34,232 nt of DNA, taken from Methanobacteriota archaeon (GTDB lineage Archaea > Thermoplasmatota > E2 > DHVEG-1). This document shows, piece by piece, positions 16,826 through 23,467 of the stretch (its first letter is position 1; each line of letters begins with the position of its first letter). The stretch covers positions 1 to 34,232 of the forward strand of contig CAIRCU010000036.1 in assembly GCA_903877165.1 (NCBI GenBank), read 5' to 3'. The position numbers were made by a program, and so were the translations under genes. The notes beneath the pieces are model-generated. The model worked only from the letters and a program-made list of their open reading frames with translations. It searched no databases and was not told the DNA's origin.

Positions 16826-17353
16826 TTAGGGTTTTTGCATGGCGATGGCCATGATGCTTGCCTGGAATTTCGCGACGTCGGAGGGAACGGAGAGTGGTGG
16901 AAGGCCGAGCTGGTCCCGGGTCATCGTGGCGTTCGCTGCGGTGGTGACGGTCTGAACTTCTTGGAGCAGGCCGGTGCCCAGTATCGACTGCAGCATCGCC
17001 GTGTATTTTCCTGGGAGTTCTTTGCCGCTTTGGACGGCGAGGTTCTTGGCAGCGAAGAGGATCTCTATTGGTGCGACTTGTTGGGGGCAGCGTTCCCTGC
17101 ATTTCATGCAGGTCATGCACGTCCAGATGACGTCACTGTTGACAAGTTCGGTGATGAGGCCGCGTTTCAGGAGTGCAACGATTTTATGGGGTTCGAGTTC
17201 CAAGAGCTTGTGCGCTTCGCAGCCGCTGGTGCATTTGGCGCACTGGTAGCAGTAGTCGCTGGCGTGGTCCTGGAGGCGTTTGAGGCGGTCGTTGATCTCC
17301 GCACGGGCATCAGCCTGCGGCTCCCCCATGGAGGTGAGGTCCGTGATGGTCAT
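16826..17353 (-). CDS. hdrC: Heterodisulfide reductase subunit C
   Basis: 175 residues, typical HdrC length. Two complete [4Fe-4S] motifs are present: CYQCAKCTSGCE at 35-46 and CMTCMKCRERCP at 79-90. In contrast with the tandem HdrC-like protein later in the operon, none of these cysteines is replaced. HdrC passes electrons from HdrA to HdrB. This is the first gene of the eight-gene operon. Its ATG lies about 45 bases from a clear TATA box, and a perfect inverted repeat sits between the two, so operon expression is probably switched here. The start is fixed by the promoter spacing. Confidence is high for family and role. Confidence 0.93.
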   Translation of the reverse strand: MTITDLTSMGEPQADARAEINDRLKRLQDHASDYCYQCAKCTSGCEAHKLLELEPHKIVALLKRGLITELVNSDVIWTCMTCMKCRERCPQQVAPIEILFAAKNLAVQSGKELPGKYTAMLQSILGTGLLQEVQTVTTAANATMTRDQLGLPPLSVPSDVAKFQASIMAIAMQKP

Positions 17354-17380
17354 AGGACTTTTTTAACTCCCATCTATGAA

Positions 17381-17396
17381 ATTAACACTTGTTAAT
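17381..17396. promoter_or_regulatory. Candidate operator of the Hdr operon
   Basis: Perfect inverted repeat ATTAACA-CT-TGTTAAT, with seven-base arms and a two-base gap. It abuts and partly overlaps the downstream edge of the TATA box, in the space between TATA and the predicted transcription start near 17374. A dimeric winged-helix regulator bound there would block initiation. No regulator gene is adjacent. Confidence 0.45.
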
Positions 17397-17405
17397 ATAT
17401 ATAGG
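17393..17405 (-). promoter_or_regulatory. TATA box of the Hdr operon
   Basis: CCTATATATATTA on the minus strand, about 45 bases ahead of the hdrC ATG. It is the only clear promoter found ahead of the eight Hdr genes, whose internal gaps are at most 16 bases, so the whole set is likely one transcript. The interval 17406-17532 further upstream shows no gene or other signal that I can support. Confidence 0.6.
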
Positions 17406-17532
17406 TTGTCTACCCTCGCTTTCGCAGGAGTCTAACCCGAGTGCGTATTTAAAACTATCAATAGAAGGCAACAAGGGAATTGACTGCGCTGGCGTCGTGA
17501 CTTTTCCTCGCTATCGTCCTGCCTAGTACTGG

Positions 17533-17569
17533 AAAAAAAAGAAGAGAAAAGATCTTAGCAAAAAAAAAC
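17533..17569 (-). terminator. T-rich terminator after the small zinc-ribbon gene
   Basis: Downstream of the stop at 17586 the minus strand contains a run of nine T (17560-17568) and another of eight T (17533-17540), separated by a pyrimidine-rich stretch. This is a typical archaeal oligo-T terminator arrangement. Confidence 0.5.
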
Positions 17570-17585
17570 GAATCTGATTTTTCGA

Positions 17586-17726
17586 CTAGTATCTTTTTGG
17601 TTTATGATTCTGGAAGCAATCCCGGCAATAGACCGGTCTGCTGCCATCCGGCTTGAAGGGAACTTGCGTTGCCTTGCCGCATTCAGCACAGGTTACATCG
17701 TGCATTTCTCGATTTTCATTATACAT
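17586..17726 (-). CDS. Small CxxC-x17-CxxC zinc-ribbon protein
   Basis: 46 residues, beginning MYNENREMHDVTCAEC. Four cysteines are spaced exactly CxxC (13, 16), 17 residues, CxxC (34, 37), with PFKPDGSRPVYCRDCF between and around the pairs. This is the compact CxxC-x17-CxxC domain seen in archaea and some bacteria, presumably a single zinc ribbon. Its cellular role is not established; similar stand-alone ribbons often bind nucleic acid or protein. AGGA lies seven bases ahead of the ATG. A TATA box and a perfect hairpin stand just upstream, and T-tracts follow the stop, so it is a single-gene transcript. Family recognition is good; function unknown. Confidence 0.85.
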   Translation of the reverse strand: MYNENREMHDVTCAECGKATQVPFKPDGSRPVYCRDCFQNHKPKRY

Positions 17727-17737
17727 GTTTTTTCCTG

Positions 17738-17758
17738 GGCGTATCTGTAAAATACGCC
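17738..17758. promoter_or_regulatory. Hairpin/operator in the leader of the zinc-ribbon gene
   Basis: Perfect inverted repeat GGCGTAT-CTGTAAA-ATACGCC, with seven-base arms and a seven-base loop. It lies between the TATA box at 17781 and the ATG at 17726, at or just after the predicted transcription start. It could be a 5' RNA hairpin or a protein-binding operator. Confidence 0.5.
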
Positions 17759-17780
17759 TTACTCTCCTACTGAGGCGTGG

Positions 17781-17790
17781 TATATATAGA
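17781..17790 (-). promoter_or_regulatory. TATA box of the zinc-ribbon gene
   Basis: TCTATATATA on the minus strand, about 58 bases ahead of the ATG at 17726. It predicts a transcript starting near 17758, exactly at the edge of the hairpin. Confidence 0.45.
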
Positions 17791-17839
17791 TATGGGTCGA
17801 AGCAGATATTCCTCTCCTCATGCCAGAGTCTCCCTCGAG

Positions 17840-17853
17840 AAAATATATATAAA
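17840..17853 (+). promoter_or_regulatory. TATA box ahead of a possible small gene
   Basis: A strong AAAATATATATAAA element on the plus strand, about 32 bases before the ATG at 17879. The spacing fits a leaderless message or a small RNA starting near 17873. The stretch 17727-18142 carries only this element, the small ORF after it and the flanking promoters. Confidence 0.4.
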
Positions 17854-17878
17854 CATAGCTATCGGTAGCCGGCGGAAA

Positions 17879-18034
17879 ATGCCGATACTGAGATCTACTT
17901 GGGATAGCGAAATCGACATGGTGAATTACTTTCAGCGTAAAACAATGGGGAAAACGAAGTCATTGGCAGCGGTCACGGTAAGTCTAGATATGGCCAAACC
18001 CAACTACTTTGGAACTCCCTCTTTTCCCCAATAA
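17879..18034 (+). CDS. Possible small leaderless ORF, unrecognised
   Basis: 51 residues beginning MPILRSTWDSEIDMVNYF. It has no recognisable domain, no cysteine pattern and no membrane segment. The only support is the placement of its ATG about 32 bases after a strong TATA box, which is what a leaderless archaeal gene would show. The same frame is open upstream to 17777, but that extension would begin before the promoter. The region could equally encode a small RNA or be spacer. Treat as tentative. Confidence 0.22.
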   Translation: MPILRSTWDSEIDMVNYFQRKTMGKTKSLAAVTVSLDMAKPNYFGTPSFPQ

Positions 18035-18109
18035 ATCATCATGGAGATGTGATATGAATATTTCTCTTACCAACGAAGGTTGTGTGGGTATATCAAGCTC
18101 ATAAGATAA

Positions 18110-18119
18110 GTTTAAAAAC
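18110..18119 (+). promoter_or_regulatory. TATA box of the metallophosphoesterase gene
   Basis: GTTTAAAAAC lies 28 bases (centre to start) before the ATG at 18143. With the archaeal 26-base TATA-to-start spacing the message would be leaderless or nearly so, in line with the absence of a ribosome binding site. Confidence 0.5.
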
Positions 18120-18142
18120 GATGACCCTTCTAAATTCATTCG

Positions 18143-19072
18143 ATGAAGAGGACAAAGCACCTTGTCGCCCTGATGCTCGTCACCGTCATGGTGATGGCTA
18201 CCGCTTCGTCATCGCTGATCCAAGGGAAACCTACGGGGTCCCATGACTTCTATTTTGTGCATATCTCCGACGTCCACGTCAAGAATAAATTGTTTGATAA
18301 AAACGAGGTGTCAAAGCATCGGTTCATGACGATCCTTGAGAACATCTCGCGTTTTCCATCAAAGCCGGCGTTCGTGGTCATCACTGGGGATCTCGCGCAC
18401 TGGGGCGGCAGCGGACTGTTTGGTGCGTTGAACTGCAGGACGGTCGTATCGTGTCTCCATGAAAAGGAGGGGCAGCTCTATGTCGACGACAGCTATACCA
18501 TCCCTGTGTACACCACTCCAGGGAACCATGAATACGCGTACACGCGCAGCCTGAAAAACTACCATACCTACATCGACAAGAACCATGTCTTAGAGGATGA
18601 CCGCTACATCGTGACCAGAGATGACGTTACGTTGTTCTTCATGGATTCAGGTCCTAATTATTACTCAAACCTCTCGATTTTGTTCGACTGGCATGGGACG
18701 GGGCTTTCGGACGCCGATATCTCCTGGCTGGACGACGGGCTTCGCCAGTGCCAGACCAGCCATAAGATCGTCTTGATGCATCATCCCGCTGTCGGTGACG
18801 CCGATGATCTTTTCATCAATAACCGTGAGGCGTTCGTTGGACTCTGCGAGTCGAATCACGTCGAGCTCGTCCTCGCGGGCCACACCCATAGCAATCATCG
18901 GATCTTCGATGTGAATATGACGCTGTATGTCGAGCCGATTAATTGCAGCCGCGCGCCACCACTCTATGTGCAATCAGACGATTGCGCAGAAGATTGCCAT
19001 TACAGGAACGTTTCATTGATTGGATCCGATGTCTGGTTAGGGGAAAACACTGAGATAGACCTCGTACCATGA
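18143..19072 (+). CDS. Exported calcineurin-like metallophosphoesterase
   Basis: 309 residues. The N-terminus (MKRTKHLVALMLVTVMVMAT) is a signal peptide, so the enzyme works outside the membrane. All five metallophosphoesterase motifs are present in order: DVH (Asp43, His45), GDLAHWG (Asp83), GNHE (Asn128, His129), MHHP (His213-214) and GHTHSNH (His247, His249). These bind two metal ions and hydrolyse phosphomono- or diesters; the substrate cannot be told from the sequence. The gene stands alone on the plus strand and converges on the beta-helix gene 83 bases further on. Among exported relatives are phosphatases and nucleotidases that scavenge phosphate. Family call is certain; substrate open. 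Confidence 0.92.
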   Translation: MKRTKHLVALMLVTVMVMATASSSLIQGKPTGSHDFYFVHISDVHVKNKLFDKNEVSKHRFMTILENISRFPSKPAFVVITGDLAHWGGSGLFGALNCRTVVSCLHEKEGQLYVDDSYTIPVYTTPGNHEYAYTRSLKNYHTYIDKNHVLEDDRYIVTRDDVTLFFMDSGPNYYSNLSILFDWHGTGLSDADISWLDDGLRQCQTSHKIVLMHHPAVGDADDLFINNREAFVGLCESNHVELVLAGHTHSNHRIFDVNMTLYVEPINCSRAPPLYVQSDDCAEDCHYRNVSLIGSDVWLGENTEIDLVP

Positions 19073-19155
19073 TGATTCTTAGCTAAGTACCATTAAGGAC
19101 TATATCGAGTTCCTGAGAGGGATTAACACCAACTGAAGTCGTCAGTGAGGGATAC

Positions 19156-21006
19156 TTAGGGGATCTGTTTGGGAAACATGTCGATGTTGATGACCGGGAT
19201 TTTAACGACGTGATACCCGGGGAACGAGCCTATCGTAAATTCAATAAGGCCGTGGATGATTTTCGGATTCAACATGGCCTGACCCCAGTAGTTGTGCGAC
19301 CAGGTGGTTTGAAGGCAGTTGGTAAACGATGCCGGCTCGTCACCACAGTCAATAAACGAGTTCCCCCTGATAGAGACGCAAAGGCATTGGCTTAGTGAGA
19401 CCGCGCCGGTCCCCACGGTGATTGTGTTGTCGCGTACCGTCGTCAAGGCCGTCTCCCGCAGAATGATGCCGCAATCGCCGGGCTGCGGGTGGACGTCGTT
19501 TTTAACGACACGAGTCAAGGCCCCGTTATCAAGGGCGATGCTACCATCCTCGAGCGTATTCCCCTTGATGACGACGTTGGAGCAGACGGCAAGGCCGATG
19601 CTTCCGCAGTCCAAGACGTTGTCCGCGATGGTCACATCACGTGAGTAGCCACAGCTGAGCCGTGAATACACCTTGTCAAAAGTTCCGTGGAAGGTGTTCT
19701 TGGAGACGAGGAGGGTCGTGCTGTCCGCGAGGTAGACGCCGCTTAAGGAATCGGAGAAGCTGAAGTCGTTGTCCGTGACTGTAGTGTCTTGGCAGGCGGT
19801 GACTTCCAGGACGTGGAAGAAGATCTCCCAGCGGCTGTCACTCATAGTATTGGAGGATACCGTCGTGTGCGTACAATCGTTGAGTGTGAGGCTGGAGAGG
19901 CATGCGGTCAGGTTGTTTTTCGTGATGACGCAGTCGCGGCAGTTCCAACATTGGACAGCGACGGTCGTGTCATGGACCGAGGACTGCTGGACGGTGATGC
20001 GTGTGCAGTTGATGAGGATGATCTGTCCGGCGTCCTGGGTGATGATCTGGTCGCTTGTCAGTTCCAGATAGATGAGGGGGCGGCCGTTGACGGTGTTGCC
20101 GGTCATAGCGTTCCCGTAGCATTGGTACACGAAGAGGCCGTCGTGACGGAAGGTGTTGTTGGTGATTTGGCAGTCGGTACAGGGGCCCATGGAGATCCCA
20201 ACGACGGTGCTGTTCTGTAAGGTGTTCCCGGTGATCTGGGAGTGGTTGGAGTTGCCGATGACGATGCCGTCTTCGCAGGCGGTTAAGGTGTTGTTTAAGA
20301 GCCGTGTTCTCAGGGAGTCGTTGACGTAGATGCCGAAACCATCCGAGTTGGAGATCGTGTTGGTTTCCAGGGTGTTGTCTGTGCAGGAGAGGACTGCGAT
20401 TTGGTGCTCAAAGCTGCTGCTGACGATGGAGTTGCAGGCTATGCGGTTGGACGAGGAGTTGTCTTCAAGATAAATGGCGACGTCGTTGTATCGGAACGTG
20501 CAGTCGGTGACGAGGCTGTGGGAGGATGCTGACAGGCGGATTCCTAGGCGGTTCTGTTGGATGAGGAGGTCTGAGAGGGTAGCGGTGTCTGCTTGTATTC
20601 GGATGCCTGCGGGGTTCGACCAGTCGTCGCCGCTGTGTTGGAGTGTGAATCCTTGGATGGTGACGTTGGGTGCGGTGACGGTGATGATGGTTCCGGTGGA
20701 GTTGCCGTCGATGAGGGTCGTGTCTTTGTTTTCTCCTTGAAGGGCGAGGGAGTGCATGATGGTGAGGTGTTCTTGGTAGGGTGAGGCGTCATGGTAGACG
20801 TAAATGGTGTCGCCGTCAGTGGAGTCGTTGATGGCTTGCTGGATCGTGGTGTAGTTGCCTGGTCCGCTGCCTCCGACGTAGAGCCATGTGGAGAGCGGTG
20901 CGTTCTTCGGTGTTGTTGTCATCCCCATGGCAGGAATTGTAAGGCTGGCTGTCAGAAGTAAGACAAATACGCTTTGTTGCAGCTTTGCCATTCTTTCTTC
21001 CCCCAT
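19156..21006 (-). CDS. Exported right-handed beta-helix (NosD-like) protein, copy 1
   Basis: 616 residues from the ATG at 21006; an ATG five codons on (20991), with GGGGG eight bases ahead, may be the true start. A signal peptide (LQQSVFVLLLTASLTIPAMG) leads into the marker motif LYVGGSGPGNYTTIQQAI, which opens a pectate-lyase/NosD-type parallel beta-helix. The body is a long series of roughly 22-residue coils with asparagine ladders such as ITGNTL, ITNNTF and VTDNDF. The C-terminal tail has SHNYWGQAMLNPKIIHG and ends INIDMFPKQIP. Such proteins bind or process polysaccharide or act as surface-layer adhesins; no catalytic triad is evident. Two relatives lie at 28844-30202 and 31952-33004. A TATA-like TTTTTATAAAC is about 57 bases upstream. 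Confidence 0.85.
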   Translation of the reverse strand: MGEERMAKLQQSVFVLLLTASLTIPAMGMTTTPKNAPLSTWLYVGGSGPGNYTTIQQAINDSTDGDTIYVYHDASPYQEHLTIMHSLALQGENKDTTLIDGNSTGTIITVTAPNVTIQGFTLQHSGDDWSNPAGIRIQADTATLSDLLIQQNRLGIRLSASSHSLVTDCTFRYNDVAIYLEDNSSSNRIACNSIVSSSFEHQIAVLSCTDNTLETNTISNSDGFGIYVNDSLRTRLLNNTLTACEDGIVIGNSNHSQITGNTLQNSTVVGISMGPCTDCQITNNTFRHDGLFVYQCYGNAMTGNTVNGRPLIYLELTSDQIITQDAGQIILINCTRITVQQSSVHDTTVAVQCWNCRDCVITKNNLTACLSSLTLNDCTHTTVSSNTMSDSRWEIFFHVLEVTACQDTTVTDNDFSFSDSLSGVYLADSTTLLVSKNTFHGTFDKVYSRLSCGYSRDVTIADNVLDCGSIGLAVCSNVVIKGNTLEDGSIALDNGALTRVVKNDVHPQPGDCGIILRETALTTVRDNTITVGTGAVSLSQCLCVSIRGNSFIDCGDEPASFTNCLQTTWSHNYWGQAMLNPKIIHGLIEFTIGSFPGYHVVKIPVINIDMFPKQIP

Positions 21007-21145
21007 TATTAGAAACGAAGCGTATCTATTAGAATGTTTTGTAGTAAATGTGATGAGTGTTTATAAAAAGACGTCTCTTCGCATAGCCTTCCTGCTAAGT
21101 GAATTCAACTTCAATTATGAACTCCATACTCTTCATCAAGAATGC

Positions 21146-21182
21146 ATATCGGTATCATGCATTTTTTGGCCGATACCGATAT
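21146..21182. repeat. Perfect 11-bp inverted repeat directly after the antitoxin stop codon
   Basis: Arms ATATCGGTATC (21146-21156) and GATACCGATAT (21172-21182) are exact reverse complements around a 15-base loop. The right arm touches the TAG stop of the VapB-like gene. On the minus strand no T-run follows the hairpin, so it is not a plain terminator. Confidence 0.6.
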
Positions 21183-21392
21183 CTACTTTCGATCCAGACG
21201 ATGGATTTTTCCAACCTTGACTTCATCCCGCGCTTCTTTCAATTCTTTTTTCGTTTCATTTATTTTTTGAAAATCTTCTAGGAGTCGTTCAATGAGGTCG
21301 CTAAAGCTCTCATTCGCTCTCTTCATAGAGCGGAGTTTTTCGTACACTTCAGCCTTAATCTTGATTGTTTTAAAACCAGATGATTTCCTCAA
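21183..21392 (-). CDS. VapB-family (DUF217-like) antitoxin, orphan
   Basis: 69 residues from a TTG start at 21392. That start is chosen because GGAGGT lies exactly seven bases upstream; the longer reading from a TTG at 21407 would overlap this site. The N-terminal half (GFKTIKIKAEVYEKLRSMKR followed by ESFSDLIERLLEDF) matches the archaeal VapB-type antitoxin family, and the C-terminal part is a charged helix that could grip a toxin. VapB normally pairs with a VapC PIN-domain RNase encoded just downstream, but there is no room or ORF for one before 21006. It may control something else, such as the neighbouring ATPase-nuclease, or be a remnant. Confidence 0.75.
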   Translation of the reverse strand: MRKSSGFKTIKIKAEVYEKLRSMKRANESFSDLIERLLEDFQKINETKKELKEARDEVKVGKIHRLDRK

Positions 21393-21399
21393 GTAGGTT

Positions 21400-21405
21400 A
21401 CCTCC
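21400..21405 (-). promoter_or_regulatory. Shine-Dalgarno site deciding the antitoxin start
   Basis: GGAGGT on the minus strand, seven bases ahead of TTG at 21392. It makes the first TTG (21407), which overlaps it, unlikely as initiator. Confidence 0.6.
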
Positions 21406-21504
21406 AAAGAAAGTGAACTAATCTTCGCTAAATAACCCCTGAGGTAGGGTCAGAGAAACTATTAATTCGCATAGCTAATAGCTAAGTGGGAAAAAATTTG
21501 ACTA

Positions 21505-23274
21505 TCAAGATCTAAATTCATTAATCTTTTTTAATACCGCTTGCGCTTCAAGTGGAATATCAGCCGCATTCATGTTTCTTATTATTTCGTTATCAGTAAA
21601 TGAAACACCAAGTTTATTCTGCATGGAGGTATTCATATCTGCTAATACTAATTTACCGGGTACAAGCTTTAGTCTTTCTTCAGGTATTTTCATTTTTTTC
21701 CTTATCTGAGCTGAACAGTCTTTTAATTTTTCCTGTTTCGACCTCTTACTTCTGTCATGATCTTCAATGGATTGTTGATAATTTGAAACTATGTCTTCAA
21801 TATAGCTTTCACAACTATCATTGTAAATTTCATCAATAATTTTTTCATACTTCGTTAATAAAGCGATTTGATTTCTTTTCCTCAGTTTAATTTCAGCTAT
21901 TTTTTTTATTGCTTGAATATCTATTATGTAATTTTCAATTTCTTTCCTTTCCCAGAAATGAATCCATTTTACTGAATCCTGTAATTTGTCATTAATTTTC
22001 GTAATTTCAGAATCACATCTAAAATCCCTATCTAATAGAATAGCTGAATCAATATTTTCTTCTAAAATAATTTTAAACAATGAGTCAGCATGTTTCACAA
22101 TGGGCCATTCCGTAAACCCTCCCATTGGAACGAAAGTGACTCCTTCGCTTCTTGAAAGTTCGAGGAAATTCATTTTTTGAGCTAGTTTCTTGAGTATTTG
22201 ATAATCCTTCCCCTCTACAAACAATGCTCTTTTGTTCCTTAGTAGTCTTGTCAAATGAATGTTCTGAACTGAACCAAGCAAATCAACGACTTTTTGTATT
22301 GTTCTTGAATCGTTCAAACGTTGACCTGATCTATGTTTCTTATCTATAATTATTATATCTTCAATATCTGATTCATTGATTATTTCGACTGAATGGGATG
22401 CTAGAATTATTTGAGGTCCGAGATTTTTACTGATACTGACAAATTTCCTTTGTAAATCTGGATGCAAATATATTTCCGGTTCATCAATAATTATAGTAGT
22501 AGCACCTCTATTCCAAATAAGATGTGACAATATTTGAATCCATACTTGGAATCCACATCCTGCCCAACCAATTTCTCTAGTTATTCTATTCTCTTTGCAG
22601 AACATGACTAATTCATTATAATTCTGTAGTTCGGGCAATTCAATATCCATTTCTGGCCAAGTCTGTTTTAAAAATTTTCTTAATATATCAAAGTCTTCTT
22701 TGTCATCATCTGGATTATCATTAATATAATACCATTGATTTCTCAAATGTCTTGGCGATAAATAAGTATTGATTGATCTAATTATGTGGTCTCTTGTCAA
22801 TAATTCTTCTTCAGGTTCAACTGGGCCGAGGAAAGGAACTACACCTATGTTATATTCAAAATTATTTCTTATTGTTTCAAGATTTTCTATATTTGTCCCA
22901 CTTTGATCATCGTAGTGTAAAAAACAACCACCGTCAGGTGGGAAAGTAAGAATGGCATAACCACTCCCAATAAATTTTACTTTTATATTTGATGTTATTG
23001 ATAAATATTCATTATGAACATTCGCTAAATTAATCGGCAATGTTGATTCAGGAATATTATAACCATATCCCTTAATTTCTCGCACATAATATGGGTTCTT
23101 TCTTCTACTACTTCTATGTGCATAACCAAGGATTTGCAGTGCTCGAATTATAGTTGATTTTCCTGAATTGTTTGGCCCTGTAAACAGGTTATAGTGAGTT
23201 AAATTAATATAATATTTTTTAAAAGCCATATAATTTTCTAAAGATATGGATTGTATTTCGCGTCTCTGTATCAT
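21505..23274 (-). CDS. ATPase-TOPRIM nuclease, OLD/PARIS (AriAB)-like defence protein
   Basis: 589 residues. An ABC/SMC-like ATPase comes first: Walker A GPNNSGKST near 33-41, Walker B TTIIIDEPEIYLHPDLQRKF near 263-282 and the H-loop ASHSVEI near 295. A TOPRIM/DUF4435-like part follows: LFVEGKDYQILKKL near 353, ILLDRDFRCDSEI near 413 and WERKEIENYIIDIQAI near 443. OLD-family nucleases and the PARIS antiphage pair share this plan; the EIENYI segment recalls DUF4435 of AriB, which would make this a merged AriA-AriB. Known members sense phage anti-restriction proteins or cut nucleic acid. The gene is among the most AT-rich in the window and sits beside an antitoxin-like gene and an integrase. 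A TATA-like stretch near 23292-23300 with no ribosome site suggests a leaderless message. Confidence 0.8.
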   Translation of the reverse strand: MIQRREIQSISLENYMAFKKYYINLTHYNLFTGPNNSGKSTIIRALQILGYAHRSSRRKNPYYVREIKGYGYNIPESTLPINLANVHNEYLSITSNIKVKFIGSGYAILTFPPDGGCFLHYDDQSGTNIENLETIRNNFEYNIGVVPFLGPVEPEEELLTRDHIIRSINTYLSPRHLRNQWYYINDNPDDDKEDFDILRKFLKQTWPEMDIELPELQNYNELVMFCKENRITREIGWAGCGFQVWIQILSHLIWNRGATTIIIDEPEIYLHPDLQRKFVSISKNLGPQIILASHSVEIINESDIEDIIIIDKKHRSGQRLNDSRTIQKVVDLLGSVQNIHLTRLLRNKRALFVEGKDYQILKKLAQKMNFLELSRSEGVTFVPMGGFTEWPIVKHADSLFKIILEENIDSAILLDRDFRCDSEITKINDKLQDSVKWIHFWERKEIENYIIDIQAIKKIAEIKLRKRNQIALLTKYEKIIDEIYNDSCESYIEDIVSNYQQSIEDHDRSKRSKQEKLKDCSAQIRKKMKIPEERLKLVPGKLVLADMNTSMQNKLGVSFTDNEIIRNMNAADIPLEAQAVLKKINEFRS

Positions 23275-23352
23275 TTTGATTTCATAAATAAAATATGACT
23301 ATTATTACCTTTTGTTGTATCGAATTAGAGTGAACCTTAAAAAATAATAATA

Positions 23353-23372
23353 CAGATGAATACTTTCATCTG
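23353..23372. promoter_or_regulatory. Perfect palindrome upstream of the integrase promoter
   Basis: CAGATGAA-TACT-TTCATCTG, with eight-base arms and a four-base centre, ends 11 bases before the integrase TATA box. It lies between the divergently transcribed ATPase and integrase genes. The position suggests an operator for an activator or repressor of integrase expression. Confidence 0.5.
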
Positions 23373-23383
23373 CCCCCTCCAGG

Positions 23384-23393
23384 AGTATATAAG
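23384..23393 (+). promoter_or_regulatory. TATA box of the integrase gene
   Basis: AGTATATAAG on the plus strand predicts transcription from about 23415, giving a leader of roughly 75 bases. That leader is unusually long for this window and contains the inverted repeats described next. Confidence 0.5.
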
Positions 23394-23426
23394 GAGAGAA
23401 ATTATTACTTATCTCAAAGAAAAACA

Positions 23427-23440
23427 GGTCAATAGTGACC
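23427..23440 (+). promoter_or_regulatory. First leader hairpin (overlaps the larger repeat)
   Basis: GGTCA-ATAG-TGACC: five-base arms and a four-base loop. Its right arm shares GACC (23437-23440) with the left arm of the 23437-23467 repeat, so the two hairpins cannot form at once. Confidence 0.4.
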
Positions 23441-23467
23441 CCTGGATGGTTAGAACATCCAAGGGTC
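23437..23467. repeat. 12-7-12 inverted repeat, candidate recombination core site
   Basis: Arms GACCCCTGGATG (23437-23448) and CATCCAAGGGTC (23456-23467) are reverse complements except for one pair, around the seven-base centre GTTAGAA. This is the geometry of a tyrosine-recombinase core (two inverted 11-13 bp arms around a 6-8 bp crossover). It stands 25 bases ahead of the integrase ATG. As RNA it would form a strong hairpin in the leader. Confidence 0.5.

Noticed and set aside
15918-17120. HdrB reading frame extended to 400 residues
   Set aside because: The first 102 residues overlap hdrC in another frame, are low-complexity Arg/Pro/His-rich and lack any HdrB similarity; HdrB proteins begin near the YALFPGC segment.
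4148-17353. Evidence that the organism is a methanogen
   Set aside because: Hdr subunits also occur in non-methanogenic archaea and sulfate reducers, and no mcr, mtr or coenzyme M/B gene lies in the window.
17777-18034. 85-codon frame as one gene
   Set aside because: It would begin ahead of the TATA box at 17840; only the part from 17879 fits the promoter.
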